A stretch of DNA of 64,000 nt from NCBI RefSeq assembly GCF_001281315.1, contig NZ_CP012479.1, forward strand, positions 2,852,001-2,916,000, read 5' to 3'. The notes beneath the pieces are model-generated. The model saw nothing but the letters and a program-made list of their open reading frames with translations. It did no database searches and was not told the origin of the DNA. The stretch is from Arthrobacter sp. ERGS1:01 (GTDB lineage: Bacteria; Actinomycetota; Actinomycetes; Actinomycetales; Micrococcaceae). This document shows positions 43,917 through 52,609 of this stretch, piece after piece (positions within the stretch are counted from its first letter, which is position 1; every line of letters starts with the position of its first letter). The position numbers were made by a program, and so were the translations under genes.

Positions 43917-45419
43917 ATGACCAGCGCACACCCGACTTCCCCAACTGTGCCCCGGCTGGACGGCGATAGCGTGCTCAACGTTTTGCGCACCCCGCGGCTC
44001 TTCACCCGCGAGGTGCTGGCCGGCGTCGTCACCAGCCTGGCGCTGATCCCCGAGGTCATTTCCTTTTCCGTCATCGCGGGCGTTGACCCCAAGGTCAGCC
44101 TGATCGCCTCGGTGGTTTTGGCGTTGACCATGTCCATTTTGGGCGGCCGGCCCGCCATGGTCACGGCGGCTGCCGGCTCGGTGGCCCTGGTGATCGCGCC
44201 GCTGGTCAAGGCCCACGGCGTGGAGTACGTGCTGCCCGCGGTGGTGCTGGCCGGGCTGGTGCAGATCGTGTTTGGCCTGGCCGGGCTGTCCAGGCTCATG
44301 CGCTTCATTCCTCGGTCGGTCATGATCGGCTTCGTCAACGCCCTGGGCATCCTGATCTTCGTGGCGCAGGTTCCGCACCTGCTCAACGTGCCATGGCTGG
44401 TCTACCCGCTGTTCATTGTGACGCTGGCAATCATCCTGATCCTGCCCCGCCTGACCTCGGCCGTGCCGGCGCCGCTCGTGGCGATCGTGGTGGTGACCGC
44501 CGTCGTGATGATTGCGCACCTCTCCGTGCCCAACGTGGCCGGCGAGGGGCCCATGACCGGTGGTCTCCCCGGCCTGACCCCGTTCCTGGCGCCCTTCAAC
44601 CTGGACACCCTGGGCATCATTTGGCCCACGGCGTTGAGCGTTGCGTTCGTTGGGCTCATGGAGACGTTGCTGACCGCCAAGCTGGTCGATGAGCTGACCG
44701 ACACCCGATCGCACAAGAGCCGGGAATCGTGGGCGCTGGGCGTGTCGAATATCCTGTCCGGCTTCTACGGCGGCATTGCCGGGTGCGCCATGATCGGCCA
44801 AACCATCGTCAACGTGAAGATCGGCCGTGCGCGCACCCGGGTGTCCACGTTCGCGGCCGGGCTGGTCCTGCTGCTCCTGGTCACCGGGCTGAGCGGAATC
44901 ATGGCGCAGATCCCCATGGTGGCGCTGGCCGCCGTCATGATGGTGGTGGCCGTGACCACGGTGGATTGGCGCAGTGTCCGGCCCGCAACCCTTGCGCGCA
45001 TGCCCGTTCCGGAGACCATTGTCATGGTTGTGACGGTGATCGTGGTGGTGGCCACCGGAAACCTGGCGGTGGGTGTGCTGGTGGGCGCCGTCCTGGCCAT
45101 GGTGCTCTTTGCCCGGCGGGTGGCGCACGTGGTCACGGTGGAGCGCGCCGTGGCCCCGGATGGCGCATCCGTCGACTACCTGGTGCGCGGGCCGCTGTTC
45201 TTTGGCAGCAGCAACGACCTGGTGGCGCAGTTCAGCTATGCCGAGGACCCCGCCGAGGTGCGCGTGGACCTCACGCATGCGCAGATCTGGGACGCCTCCA
45301 CGGTTGCGGCCCTGGATTCGATTGAAGGCAAATACGCCAGGCACGGCGCCGAACTGTCCATCACGGGGCTCGATGATCGCAGCACCGTGTTCCGGGACCG
45401 GCTCAGCGGGCACCTCTAG
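43917..45419 (+). CDS. SulP-family anion permease with STAS domain
   Basis: A protein of 500 residues. About 10-12 membrane helices occupy residues 30-400 (ALIPEVISFSVIAGVDPKVSL is the SulP signature). The C-terminal domain, about 405-500, is a STAS-like regulator (DYLVRGPLFFGSSNDLVAQF, then VRVDLTHAQIWDASTVAALD). Members transport sulfate, bicarbonate or other small anions. The short N-terminus and STAS sequence are close to the BicA/SulP branch, so sodium-bicarbonate or sulfate cannot be separated here. The ATG follows GGAG of GGAGACCCC. Confidence 0.9.
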   Translation: MTSAHPTSPTVPRLDGDSVLNVLRTPRLFTREVLAGVVTSLALIPEVISFSVIAGVDPKVSLIASVVLALTMSILGGRPAMVTAAAGSVALVIAPLVKAHGVEYVLPAVVLAGLVQIVFGLAGLSRLMRFIPRSVMIGFVNALGILIFVAQVPHLLNVPWLVYPLFIVTLAIILILPRLTSAVPAPLVAIVVVTAVVMIAHLSVPNVAGEGPMTGGLPGLTPFLAPFNLDTLGIIWPTALSVAFVGLMETLLTAKLVDELTDTRSHKSRESWALGVSNILSGFYGGIAGCAMIGQTIVNVKIGRARTRVSTFAAGLVLLLLVTGLSGIMAQIPMVALAAVMMVVAVTTVDWRSVRPATLARMPVPETIVMVVTVIVVVATGNLAVGVLVGAVLAMVLFARRVAHVVTVERAVAPDGASVDYLVRGPLFFGSSNDLVAQFSYAEDPAEVRVDLTHAQIWDASTVAALDSIEGKYARHGAELSITGLDDRSTVFRDRLSGHL

Positions 45420-45454
45420 CGGCACGCCGGCCGGACCGACGGCGCCGGGCTGCG

Positions 45455-45970
45455 TCAGTCCTTCGGGTTGGCCAGGCCCTCGACGATTGCGGCGCCGGGC
45501 AGTTTGGCGAGTTCGCGCGGGTCAAGGCGCACCTTGCTGGTCCGGTTTCCGCCGCCCATGACCACGTATGTTTGTTCCATGACGGCGCTGTCAATGTAGA
45601 TGGGCAAGTCCCGCACGCCGATCGCGGTGACGCCGCCAATTTCCATGCCGGTAAGCGCCGTCGTCGTGTCCGCGTCGGCAAAGGAGGCACGCTTGACGCC
45701 GAGCAGCTCCTTGACCTTCTTGTTGACGTCGAGCCGGGTGGTGCCGAGCACCACGCAGATCGCATAGTGCGGCGGGTCGACCTTTTTGGAGGTGACCACG
45801 ATCGTGTTGGCCGACTGCTCCAGGGACACGCCGAAGTGCGCGCAGAACTCCGCGGTGTCCGCCAGCTCGGCCGGGCACGCCATGACCTCGTGGACAATTC
45901 CATGGGTGGCCACGGCGCTTTGCACCGACGCCAACAACGCTGAACCGTTCAAAGTCTCTTCGCTCTGCAT
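45455..45970 (-). CDS. YbaK/EbsC-type aminoacyl-tRNA editing domain protein
   Basis: A protein of 171 residues with the YbaK fold: GVSLEQSANTIVVTSKK and HYAICVVLGTTRLDVNKKVKELLG contain the substrate pocket lysines, followed by EIGGVTAIGVRDLPIYIDSAVM. Family members hydrolyse mischarged tRNA, for example Cys-tRNAPro or Ala-tRNAPro. It is transcribed away from the ArsR gene and toward the SulP stop. Confidence 0.87.
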   Translation of the reverse strand: MQSEETLNGSALLASVQSAVATHGIVHEVMACPAELADTAEFCAHFGVSLEQSANTIVVTSKKVDPPHYAICVVLGTTRLDVNKKVKELLGVKRASFADADTTTALTGMEIGGVTAIGVRDLPIYIDSAVMEQTYVVMGGGNRTSKVRLDPRELAKLPGAAIVEGLANPKD

Positions 45971-46014
45971 GAGCCAAGACTAGGCGATGGACCGCTCCGC
46001 ACTTTAATGTAAGA

Positions 46015-46024
46015 ATATGCGTAT
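46015..46024. promoter_or_regulatory. Possible ArsR/SmtB operator
   Basis: ATATGCGTAT is an imperfect palindrome inside the AT-rich stretch AATGTAAGAATATGCGTATG just upstream of the ArsR start. AT-rich sites of this kind are bound by metal-sensing ArsR/SmtB proteins. It overlaps an ATG at 46017, so a start at 46023 would leave it free. Confidence 0.4.
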
Positions 46025-46385
46025 GAACGCAGATAAGAGTATTTGTTCGCTCGACGCCGACAGCCAATACGTGGAATTGGCGGTGGAGGTGTTCGCCATG
46101 CTGGCCGACGCCACCCGGGTGCGCATCATCCTCGCCCTGAGGGACGGCGAAATGGCAGTCGGGGCGCTGGCCGAGACGGTCGGAAAATCACCCGCCGCGG
46201 TCTCGCAGCATCTTGCGAAAATGCGTTTGGCCCGCATGGTCTCCACCCGCCAGGACGGCACGAAGGTCATGTACCGGCTGGAAAACGAACACGCCCGCCA
46301 ACTGGTGGCCGACGCCATCTACCAGGCCGAGCACGCGCTCGGCGGGATGCCCGCACACCACCGCAACCCCCGGGAAACCGCATGA
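46023..46385 (+). CDS. ArsR/SmtB-family metal-sensing regulator
   Basis: A protein of 120 residues from the ATG at 46023. The winged helix is DATRVRIILALRDGEMAVGALAETVGKSPAAVSQHLAKMRLARMVSTRQDGTKVMYRLENEHARQLV. The N-terminal CSLDADSQ contains a Cys. The C-terminal QAEHALGGMPAHHRNP places Glu and three His at the positions used by zinc or nickel sensors of the CzrA/NmtR type. Its stop overlaps the CDF transporter start (ATGA), so it represses a metal efflux gene and itself. Confidence 0.9.
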   Translation: MNADKSICSLDADSQYVELAVEVFAMLADATRVRIILALRDGEMAVGALAETVGKSPAAVSQHLAKMRLARMVSTRQDGTKVMYRLENEHARQLVADAIYQAEHALGGMPAHHRNPRETA

Positions 46386-47485
46386 GCACGCCCCAGCCGG
46401 TGGCCCATGACCACACGCACGACGACGGCCACTCCCATGACCATGACCACGACCATGACCACGATCACGACCACGACCACGACCACGACCACGACGGACA
46501 TTCCCACAAGCACCACACGGGTTTGAAGGGCTGGCTGTTCGAGCTGTTCGTGCCGCACACCCACGACGCGGCCGATTCCATCGATGACGCCCTGGAGTCC
46601 AGCGTCCAGGGCGTCCGCGCCCTGAAGATCAGCCTGTTCATCCTGCTGGGCACCACCATCTTGCAGTTCCTCGTGGTGCTCATCAGCGGTTCGGTGGCCC
46701 TGCTGGCGGACACCATCCACAACTTCTCCGACGCCCTGACGGCCGTACCGTTGTGGATTGCGTTCATCCTGGGCCGCCGCGCCGCGACCCGCCGCTACAC
46801 CTACGGGTTCGGGCGGGCCGAGGACCTTGCAGGGCTGTTCATCGTCGCCGTCGTCGCCCTGTCCGCCGTCGTCGCGGCCTGGCAGTCCATCGACAGGCTT
46901 ATCCAGCCGCAACCCCTGCACAACCTGTGGTGGGTGCTCGCGGCCGGGCTGATCGGCTTTGCCGGCAACGAGGCCGTGGCCGTCTACCGGATTCGGGTGG
47001 GCCGGCAGATTGGTTCGGCCGCGTTGGTGGCCGACGGCGTGCACGCACGGATCGACGGATTCACCTCCCTCGCCGTCGTGGTTGGCGCCGGCGGCGTCAT
47101 GCTGGGCTTCCCGCTGGCGGATCCGATCGTCGGGCTGTTGATCTCGGCCGCCATCATCGTGCTGTTGTGGGGCACCGTGCGCAGCATTGGCCGCCGGCTC
47201 ATGGACGGCATCGAACCCGAACTCGTGGACCGGGCGGAAACGGCCCTGGCCGGGACGCCGGGCGTCATTGCGGTGAGCACCCTCCAGCTGCGTTGGGTGG
47301 GCCACCGCCTGCAGGGCGCCGCCACCCTCGTTGTCGCGGATGCCGCGTTATCCGAGGTGGAGCAGACCCTGCACGCCGCCGAGCACCGGCTGGGCCATGC
47401 CCTGCCGAAGCTCGACGACGTCATGCTCCGGGCGGTTGCCGCCCCGGTACATCCGGACCACGGGATCCATACCGCCACGCACTGA
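46382..47485 (+). CDS. Cation diffusion facilitator with His/Asp-rich N-terminus
   Basis: A protein of 367 residues. The first 42 residues are a run of Asp-His pairs (HSHDHDHDHDHDHDHD and further), encoded by a 6-bp tandem repeat near 46430-46500, and probably store or hand over zinc. Six membrane helices follow; the metal site acids are in LLADTIHNFSDAL and LVADGVHARIDGF. The C-terminal cytosolic domain has VGHRLQGAATLVV. CDF proteins export Zn, Co, Cd or Ni by proton exchange. The gene overlaps its ArsR regulator, forming an inducible metal resistance unit. Confidence 0.93.
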   Translation: MSTPQPVAHDHTHDDGHSHDHDHDHDHDHDHDHDHDHDGHSHKHHTGLKGWLFELFVPHTHDAADSIDDALESSVQGVRALKISLFILLGTTILQFLVVLISGSVALLADTIHNFSDALTAVPLWIAFILGRRAATRRYTYGFGRAEDLAGLFIVAVVALSAVVAAWQSIDRLIQPQPLHNLWWVLAAGLIGFAGNEAVAVYRIRVGRQIGSAALVADGVHARIDGFTSLAVVVGAGGVMLGFPLADPIVGLLISAAIIVLLWGTVRSIGRRLMDGIEPELVDRAETALAGTPGVIAVSTLQLRWVGHRLQGAATLVVADAALSEVEQTLHAAEHRLGHALPKLDDVMLRAVAAPVHPDHGIHTATH

Positions 47486-47490
47486 CCCGC

Positions 47491-47946
47491 TCAGGGAATC
47501 GCCGGCACGGCCAGTTCCTCGCCGAGTGAATCGAGCCAGTCGCCGGTGCCCCGTTCCCGCCATTCGGGCAGCTCATGGCCGTCGAGGAAGGCATCCTGTT
47601 CGGTGAGCGTCAGCGTGGTGCCGTCACCATTGGCCACGAGTTCGATGGTGGTCATGGACACGGTGGTCACGTCGCCGTCGGCGGTCATGGTGGAGCTGAA
47701 GACGATGCGTTCGTCCTCGACGATGCTTCGGTAGAACGATTCGAACTCCATCCGGACGCCGTCGTGGTCGCCATGGTTGACCTCGCGGCCACCCACCCGG
47801 AAATCGAGTTCATGCCCCGAGTCCGGGCCGGCAAACCAGCGCATTTTGGCAACCGGATCGGACCAGGCGGCAAAGACCCGGGCGGGCGGCACGGGGTAGT
47901 TCCGCTCCAGCGTAAAGGTTGCGTGCACTACGGAATGGTCGGTCAT
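47491..47946 (-). CDS. SRPBCC/AHSA1-type START-like protein
   Basis: A protein of 151 residues with the AHSA1 fold: VHATFTLERNYPVPPARVFAAWSDPVAKMRWFAG near the start, then DFRVGGREVNH and LTLTEQDAFLDGHELPEWRE near the end. Such proteins bind hydrophobic ligands in a helix-grip cavity. The ATG at 47946 overlaps the stop of the ArsR gene (TGATG), so the two are translationally coupled. This ArsR-SRPBCC pair is common in actinobacteria; its inducer is unknown. Confidence 0.9.
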   Translation of the reverse strand: MTDHSVVHATFTLERNYPVPPARVFAAWSDPVAKMRWFAGPDSGHELDFRVGGREVNHGDHDGVRMEFESFYRSIVEDERIVFSSTMTADGDVTTVSMTTIELVANGDGTTLTLTEQDAFLDGHELPEWRERGTGDWLDSLGEELAVPAIP

Positions 47947-48296
47947 CACATTTTCCTTTCTGGCAGCGGAACGCTCTGCTCCGCAAGATAGTCACCCAAA
48001 TGATCGAGCCGGCTTTCCCACACCGTGCGCCGCTCCGCGAGCCAGGACTCGGCCATGCGCAGCGTGTCCGGCTCGATCTGGCAGGTGCGCACCCGCCCGG
48101 TTTTGACGGAGCGGATCAGCCCGCACTCCTCGAGCAGGGACAAGTGCCGCATCACTGCGGGCAGGGACATCTCCAGCGGCCGGGCCAGGTCGTTGACCGT
48201 GGCGGGGCCGGCGATGAGGCGCTCGACGATGCTTCGCCGGGTGGGATCGGCCAGTGCTTGGAACACCTGGCCGATAAGGCTTTCCTGGGTGGTCAC
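47946..48296 (-). CDS. ArsR-family regulator of the SRPBCC gene
   Basis: A protein of 116 residues. The HTH reads VFQALADPTRRSIVERLIAGPATVNDLARPLEMSLPAVMRHLSLLEECGLIRSVKTGRVR. No metal-binding His/Cys cluster is evident, and the tail is WLAERRTVWESRLDHLGDYLAEQ, a type usually paired with AHSA1 proteins. A symmetric sequence GGTTAACGATCCGCCTAACC lies upstream at 48300-48319. Confidence 0.9.
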   Translation of the reverse strand: MTTQESLIGQVFQALADPTRRSIVERLIAGPATVNDLARPLEMSLPAVMRHLSLLEECGLIRSVKTGRVRTCQIEPDTLRMAESWLAERRTVWESRLDHLGDYLAEQSVPLPERKM

Positions 48297-48299
48297 AAA

Positions 48300-48319
48300 G
48301 GTTAACGATCCGCCTAACC
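48300..48319. promoter_or_regulatory. Symmetric site upstream of the ArsR-SRPBCC pair
   Basis: GGTTA-ACGATCCGCC-TAACC has 5-bp arms and a ten-base spacer, four bases before the ArsR start. A second related palindrome GTTAA-GTA-TTAAC lies at 48341-48353, overlapping the stop of the next gene. Both have GTTA/TAAC half-sites, so they are probably ArsR operators. Confidence 0.5.
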
Positions 48320-48348
48320 ATCCAAAAAGTAAAGGAAAATGTTAAGTA

Positions 48349-50361
48349 TTAACCCGCGCGGACCGTACCGACCGCCACTCCCCCAATGCGGATTCCCGAG
48401 ACGCTCAGGGACCCCAGGGCGCTGACGGGCGAGGTTTCCACGGTGCCCGTGTTGCGGTCGGGGCGCATGTCCAGGGCCGAGGCCACCACGGCAATGGCCG
48501 ACGCCGCCGACCACGCCTGGGGACGGCAGGCCGCCGGGTACGGGGCCGGCGTCCGGGCATCGGCGGCCGAATCACCCGAGTGGAGCTCGGGCATGCGGTA
48601 GTCGAACGCTTCGGCTGCCGCCAGCAGGCCGCGGCTGAGGTTGGCCGCCTCCGCCGGGAATCCGGCCCGCGTGAGGCCCTGGATGGCGATCGCGGTGTCA
48701 TGGGTCCAGACCGAGCCGCCGTGGTAACTCAGCGGCCAGTAGCCGGCCGAGTCCGTGGACATGGTGCGCAGTCCGAAGCCGGAGTTCAGTTCCGGCGACA
48801 CCAGCCGGGCCGCGACCAGCGCCTCCTCTTCGACATTGAGCAGGCCGGTGCCCAACAGGTGGCCGATGTTGCTCGTCACGGTGTCCACGGGACGCTTGTG
48901 CGCGTCGAGGGCAATCGCGGGGTACGCGCCGTCGGCATCGGCGATCCAGAACTGCTCGCGGAAGCGCGTTGCCAGCCCGGCGGCCCAGTGACGCCACTCA
49001 TCGCCGCCGGCCAGCCCAAAGTGGTCCATGAGTTCCGCCGCGCCGCTCGCCGCCTCGAAGGCGTAGGCCTGGACCTCGCACAGGGCGATGGGCCCCTCGG
49101 CCAGGCTGCCGTCACGCCACTGCACGGAGTCGCCCGAATCCTTCCAGCCCTGGTTGGCCAGCCCGTGCCCGGTGAGGTCGGCGTATTCAAGGAAGCCGTC
49201 ACCGTCGCTGTCCCCGTCGGTCCGGATCCAATCGAGGGCCGCCAGCATGTGCGGCAGCAGTTCGCGGACCTCGTCGTCGGGCAGGCCCCAGCGCCAGGCG
49301 TCCACGAGCAGGGTGACCCACAGTGCCGTGGCGTCGACGGTGCCGTAGTACAGGGGCGGCAGGGTCACGCCCTCACCCGGGATGGTCAATTCCTTGGGCC
49401 GAAGTTCGTGCATGATCTTGCCGGGCTGTTCGGCCGTGTCATTGTCGGTCCCGGTGCCCTGCAGCCCGGCCAGGACGCGCAGGGTGGAGCCGGCAAGGTC
49501 GGTGCCGAGCGGCAGGAGCATGCGGGCTGAGATCAGCGAATCGCGGCCAAACAGGGTGAAGAACCAGGGTGCGCCGGCGGCCAGGAAGGCCTCCGCCGGG
49601 CGGGCCGTGGTGCACATGCGCAATGCACCAAGGTCTTCCAGGGCGCGTTCCACCCAGCGGCTGATGCGCGAGTCCCCGGATTCGACGCCGGCCCCCTGCC
49701 ATTCGGGGAAATCGGCGGCACCGGCCACCACGGCCGCGGTGTCGGCCAGGTCCGCGGCCCAGTGGACCGTGGCCTGGGACTTGGCCGGCACCTCCACGGC
49801 CCAGGACAGCGTGATGGTGCCCGTCGCGGGGTCGACGGCGATGTCGGCACCGTCAGCGGCAAGGTCGGCTGTCACCGTGCCGTGGGCCAGGGCAAGCGTT
49901 CCGGCCCCGCCCGGGTTTGCCGTCATGGACTGCGCGTTGCCGCCGGCACCGAGTCCGGACTTGACCACCTGCATGTCGCCAAAGTCCGCGGACAGGCGCA
50001 GTTCCACCATGGTGGACAAGGGCTCCTTGAGCGTCGAGCGGATCGTGACGGACTCGGCCACGCGGCCCGCACTGACCTGGCGCAGGGTTTCCACCTGCAC
50101 GCGCGGGTCCGCGGCGGCGTCGTCCACATTGCGTGCCAGCGCCACGAACACCACGTCCGACGCCGATACGGACGCCGTGGAAATGTGCTCCGGGACGGCC
50201 CCGCCCACCCGCAGGCTGCGGGTGGAAAACACGCGACTGTCCGAATGGTAGATCCCGTGGATTCCGCCGATCATCTGCCCGTCGCGGCCGGACCAGGTCT
50301 GGGTCGGTGCAGCAAGGGCCACGGTTGCGTCGTGCAGGAGTGGCTGCAGGGGGTGGGACAT
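48349..50361 (-). CDS. Amylo-alpha-1,6-glucosidase/glycogen-debranching-type enzyme
   Basis: A protein of 670 residues. The N-terminal part (about 1-210, with GGIHGIYHSDSRVFSTRSLRVGG) is the beta-sandwich GDE_N-like domain. The C-terminal (alpha/alpha)6 barrel has APWFFTLFGRDSLISARMLLPLGTDLA, TVDATALWVTLLVDAWRWG and LEYADLTGHGLANQGWKDSGDSVQWRDGS, where the acids act as catalysts. Cleavage of alpha-glucosidic side chains is expected. It follows the sugar permease genes after 97 bases, on the same strand, so it probably processes the transported oligosaccharide in the cytosol. The absence of a signal peptide agrees. Confidence 0.88.
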   Translation of the reverse strand: MSHPLQPLLHDATVALAAPTQTWSGRDGQMIGGIHGIYHSDSRVFSTRSLRVGGAVPEHISTASVSASDVVFVALARNVDDAAADPRVQVETLRQVSAGRVAESVTIRSTLKEPLSTMVELRLSADFGDMQVVKSGLGAGGNAQSMTANPGGAGTLALAHGTVTADLAADGADIAVDPATGTITLSWAVEVPAKSQATVHWAADLADTAAVVAGAADFPEWQGAGVESGDSRISRWVERALEDLGALRMCTTARPAEAFLAAGAPWFFTLFGRDSLISARMLLPLGTDLAGSTLRVLAGLQGTGTDNDTAEQPGKIMHELRPKELTIPGEGVTLPPLYYGTVDATALWVTLLVDAWRWGLPDDEVRELLPHMLAALDWIRTDGDSDGDGFLEYADLTGHGLANQGWKDSGDSVQWRDGSLAEGPIALCEVQAYAFEAASGAAELMDHFGLAGGDEWRHWAAGLATRFREQFWIADADGAYPAIALDAHKRPVDTVTSNIGHLLGTGLLNVEEEALVAARLVSPELNSGFGLRTMSTDSAGYWPLSYHGGSVWTHDTAIAIQGLTRAGFPAEAANLSRGLLAAAEAFDYRMPELHSGDSAADARTPAPYPAACRPQAWSAASAIAVVASALDMRPDRNTGTVETSPVSALGSLSVSGIRIGGVAVGTVRAG

Positions 50362-50458
50362 AAGGCTGTTGCTCCTAGGAGTTTGGTGCGCGGGGTTTGG
50401 TGCGCAAATCTTGGTGAACGGGGTGGTGAAGGTACGGGGTGGCGAAGGTGCGGTGCCG

Positions 50459-51367
50459 CTATTCCTTCACGGATCCGTCGCTGGAGTTCATGATGCGTTT
50501 TTGGAACACGAAGAACACCACGGCGACGGGAATGGTCATGAGGGCCGCCGCGGCAAGTTTGAGCGGGTACTGGGTGCCCTGGCTGAGCTGGCCGGACGCC
50601 AGCGAGGCCACACCCTTGGTCAGCACGGTCAGGCCTGGCGACTGGGTGGAAATGATGAAGTGCGAGAGTTCGTTCCAGGAGCCCTGGAACGACAGGATCA
50701 CGATCGTGATCAATGCCGGCCGTGCCATGGGCAGCACAATGGACCAGAAGATCCGGAATGTGCCGGCACCGTCCACGCGGGCCTGTTCCTCCACGCTGGC
50801 GGGAATGGACTCGAAGAAGTTCTTCATGATGAATACGCCTGCGGCATCCACCAGCAGCGGCACGATCATGCCGGCGTAGCTGTCGTAGATGCCCAGCTGG
50901 TTGATGACCAGGAACTTCGGGATCAAAAGCACGACACCGGGTACGGCCATGACGGCGATCAGCGCCGCGAACACCAGGTTCCGCCCACGGAATTCGAGTC
51001 GGGCCAGGGCGTAACCGGCCAACGAGTTCAGGAACACCCGTCCCGCCGTCACGAACACGGTCACGATGACCGAGTTCGTGAACCAGGTGGGGAAGTCCGA
51101 GTTCAGGAACAACTTGGCGTAGGCCGCCGTCGACCACGTCTGGGGAATCAGCGACAACGGGTCGGTGGCGGCGTCGGCGTCGGTCTTGAACGAGGTGGCG
51201 ATGCTGATCAGGAACGGGCCGATGTAGATGACGGCGATGACCACCAGGACCGCGTACAGCAGGGAGCTTGTGGAGAGGCGGAACCGGCTCCGGGACGGTT
51301 TCCCGGCGGGCAGGGACCCTGCGGGCGGGCCGGACCGGCGTTCGGCTACGACTGGGGTGGCGCTCAT
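50459..51367 (-). CDS. Carbohydrate ABC transporter permease (MalG-like)
   Basis: A membrane protein of 302 residues with six predicted helices. The EAA coupling loop is EEQARVDGAGTFRIFWSIVLPMARPAL, the typical position in the MalG half. SLIPQTWSTAAYAKLFLNSDF in the large loop and a C-terminal KRIMNSSDGSVKE tail follow the family. The ATG at 51367 overlaps the stop of the MalF-like gene (ATGA). No ATPase gene is in this operon, so a shared MsiK-type ATPase elsewhere is expected. Confidence 0.92.
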   Translation of the reverse strand: MSATPVVAERRSGPPAGSLPAGKPSRSRFRLSTSSLLYAVLVVIAVIYIGPFLISIATSFKTDADAATDPLSLIPQTWSTAAYAKLFLNSDFPTWFTNSVIVTVFVTAGRVFLNSLAGYALARLEFRGRNLVFAALIAVMAVPGVVLLIPKFLVINQLGIYDSYAGMIVPLLVDAAGVFIMKNFFESIPASVEEQARVDGAGTFRIFWSIVLPMARPALITIVILSFQGSWNELSHFIISTQSPGLTVLTKGVASLASGQLSQGTQYPLKLAAAALMTIPVAVVFFVFQKRIMNSSDGSVKE

Positions 51368-52473
51368 TTGCCGGCTCCTTGGGACGGGGCACCGTAGATG
51401 CGGCGGTGGCGCCGTGAGACGGGCCGTTCGCGGAGCACCAGGCGCTGGAGGAGGGTGAAGAAGACGATGATGACAAACAGGACGAATGCGATGGCGGCGC
51501 CGCGTCCCCATTCCTGGCTTTCAAAGGCCGAGGTGTAGGAAAGGTAGGCGGGGGTCAGGGTGGTCTTGCCGGGCCCGCCCTGGGTGCCCGTGTAGATCTG
51601 GTCGAAGACCTGCCAGGTGCCGATCAGGCCAAGGGTCACCACGGTGAAGATGGTGGGCCGCAGCTGGGGCAGCGTGACGTAACAAAAGCGTTGCCAGCCG
51701 TTGGCGCCGTCGATCAGGGCAGCCTCCTGGACCTCGCCGCTGAGGTTTTGCAGCGCGGCGATGAACAGGAGCATGAACGTGCCGCTCGTGGTGAAGACGG
51801 CCATGATGATGAATGCGCTCATGGCCACCGACGGCCCGGCCAGCCAGTCCCACAGGGGCAGGCCCAGGACCGTATTGTCGGTCAGGAAGGCCGGGCCCTG
51901 GGTGATCCCAAAGGCGCCCAGTATGTTGTGGACGACGCCCGACGGGTCCTGGAACCAGCTGGGCCCGTGGATTCCCAGGAACCCGAGCACCTTGTTGACG
52001 GCACCCGTGGCACCGAACAGGAACAGCCACAGCACGGTGATGGCGACGGAGCTGGTCACGGACGGAAAGTAGAACGCGGTGCGGAAGAAGCCCCGGCCCT
52101 TGAGCACCTGGCGGTTGACCAGCACGGCCAGGACGATGGCGACGATGGTTTGGATGGGCACCACCAGCACCACGTACCAGGCGTTGTTGCGCAGGGACGT
52201 GCCGAAGTCGCGTTCGGCCAGTCCCCCGCCGCCCAGGAGGTCCTGGTAGTTCTTCATCCCCACGAAGGCCACGTTGGCGGAGAAGGGGCTGCCGCGGCCC
52301 GTCCAGTCCGAGAAGCTCACCCAGAGGGCCATGCCGACGGGGACCACCAGGAACAGCCCGAGGATCACGAGCATGGGTGCCGTGAACAGCCAGCCGGCGA
52401 TGGTGTCCCGCGGGCGGTGCTTCTTCTTCGGCACGGGGGCCGCGGTGGGCGGCGCCGTGGTTACTGCTGTCAT
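51364..52473 (-). CDS. Carbohydrate ABC transporter permease (MalF-like)
   Basis: A membrane protein of 369 residues. A proline/lysine-rich cytosolic start (MTAVTTAPPTAAPVPKKKH) precedes the first helix; the EAA loop is EVQEAALIDGANGWQRFCYVTLPQLRPTI. It pairs with the MalG-like protein to form the sugar channel. It starts 136 bases past the binding-protein stop, a gap that holds a strong hairpin at 52524-52562. Confidence 0.92.
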   Translation of the reverse strand: MTAVTTAPPTAAPVPKKKHRPRDTIAGWLFTAPMLVILGLFLVVPVGMALWVSFSDWTGRGSPFSANVAFVGMKNYQDLLGGGGLAERDFGTSLRNNAWYVVLVVPIQTIVAIVLAVLVNRQVLKGRGFFRTAFYFPSVTSSVAITVLWLFLFGATGAVNKVLGFLGIHGPSWFQDPSGVVHNILGAFGITQGPAFLTDNTVLGLPLWDWLAGPSVAMSAFIIMAVFTTSGTFMLLFIAALQNLSGEVQEAALIDGANGWQRFCYVTLPQLRPTIFTVVTLGLIGTWQVFDQIYTGTQGGPGKTTLTPAYLSYTSAFESQEWGRGAAIAFVLFVIIVFFTLLQRLVLRERPVSRRHRRIYGAPSQGAGK

Positions 52474-52523
52474 AAGGGTTCCTCAGTTCAACAAGAGCGT
52501 GAGCCGCTCTGCCGTGGCTCGGG

Positions 52524-52562
52524 GCAGGGTGGTGGGCGGGAGTTCCGGCCCACCACCCCTGC
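52524..52562 (-). terminator. Intra-operon hairpin after the sugar-binding protein gene
   Basis: GCAGGGTGGTGGGC at 52524-52537 pairs with GCCCACCACCCCTGC at 52548-52562 with one bulged base and a ten-base loop. It lies between the binding-protein and permease genes. Such hairpins lower expression of permeases relative to the binding protein or protect its mRNA. No T-run follows. Confidence 0.6.
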
Positions 52563-52609
52563 ATGGCCGGTTTGGTCCGCGGGATTGGTCCGCGGCTTGC
52601 TCGTCCGGA

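Noticed and set aside
43593..45425. A 610-codon minus-strand frame opposite SulP
   Set aside because: Very His/Arg/Gln-rich, a mirror of the membrane protein codons; no start signal or domain.
46430..46500. Short tandem repeats considered as a CRISPR-like or minisatellite array
   Set aside because: They are 6-bp codon repeats for Asp-His inside the CDF coding region; there are no spacers.
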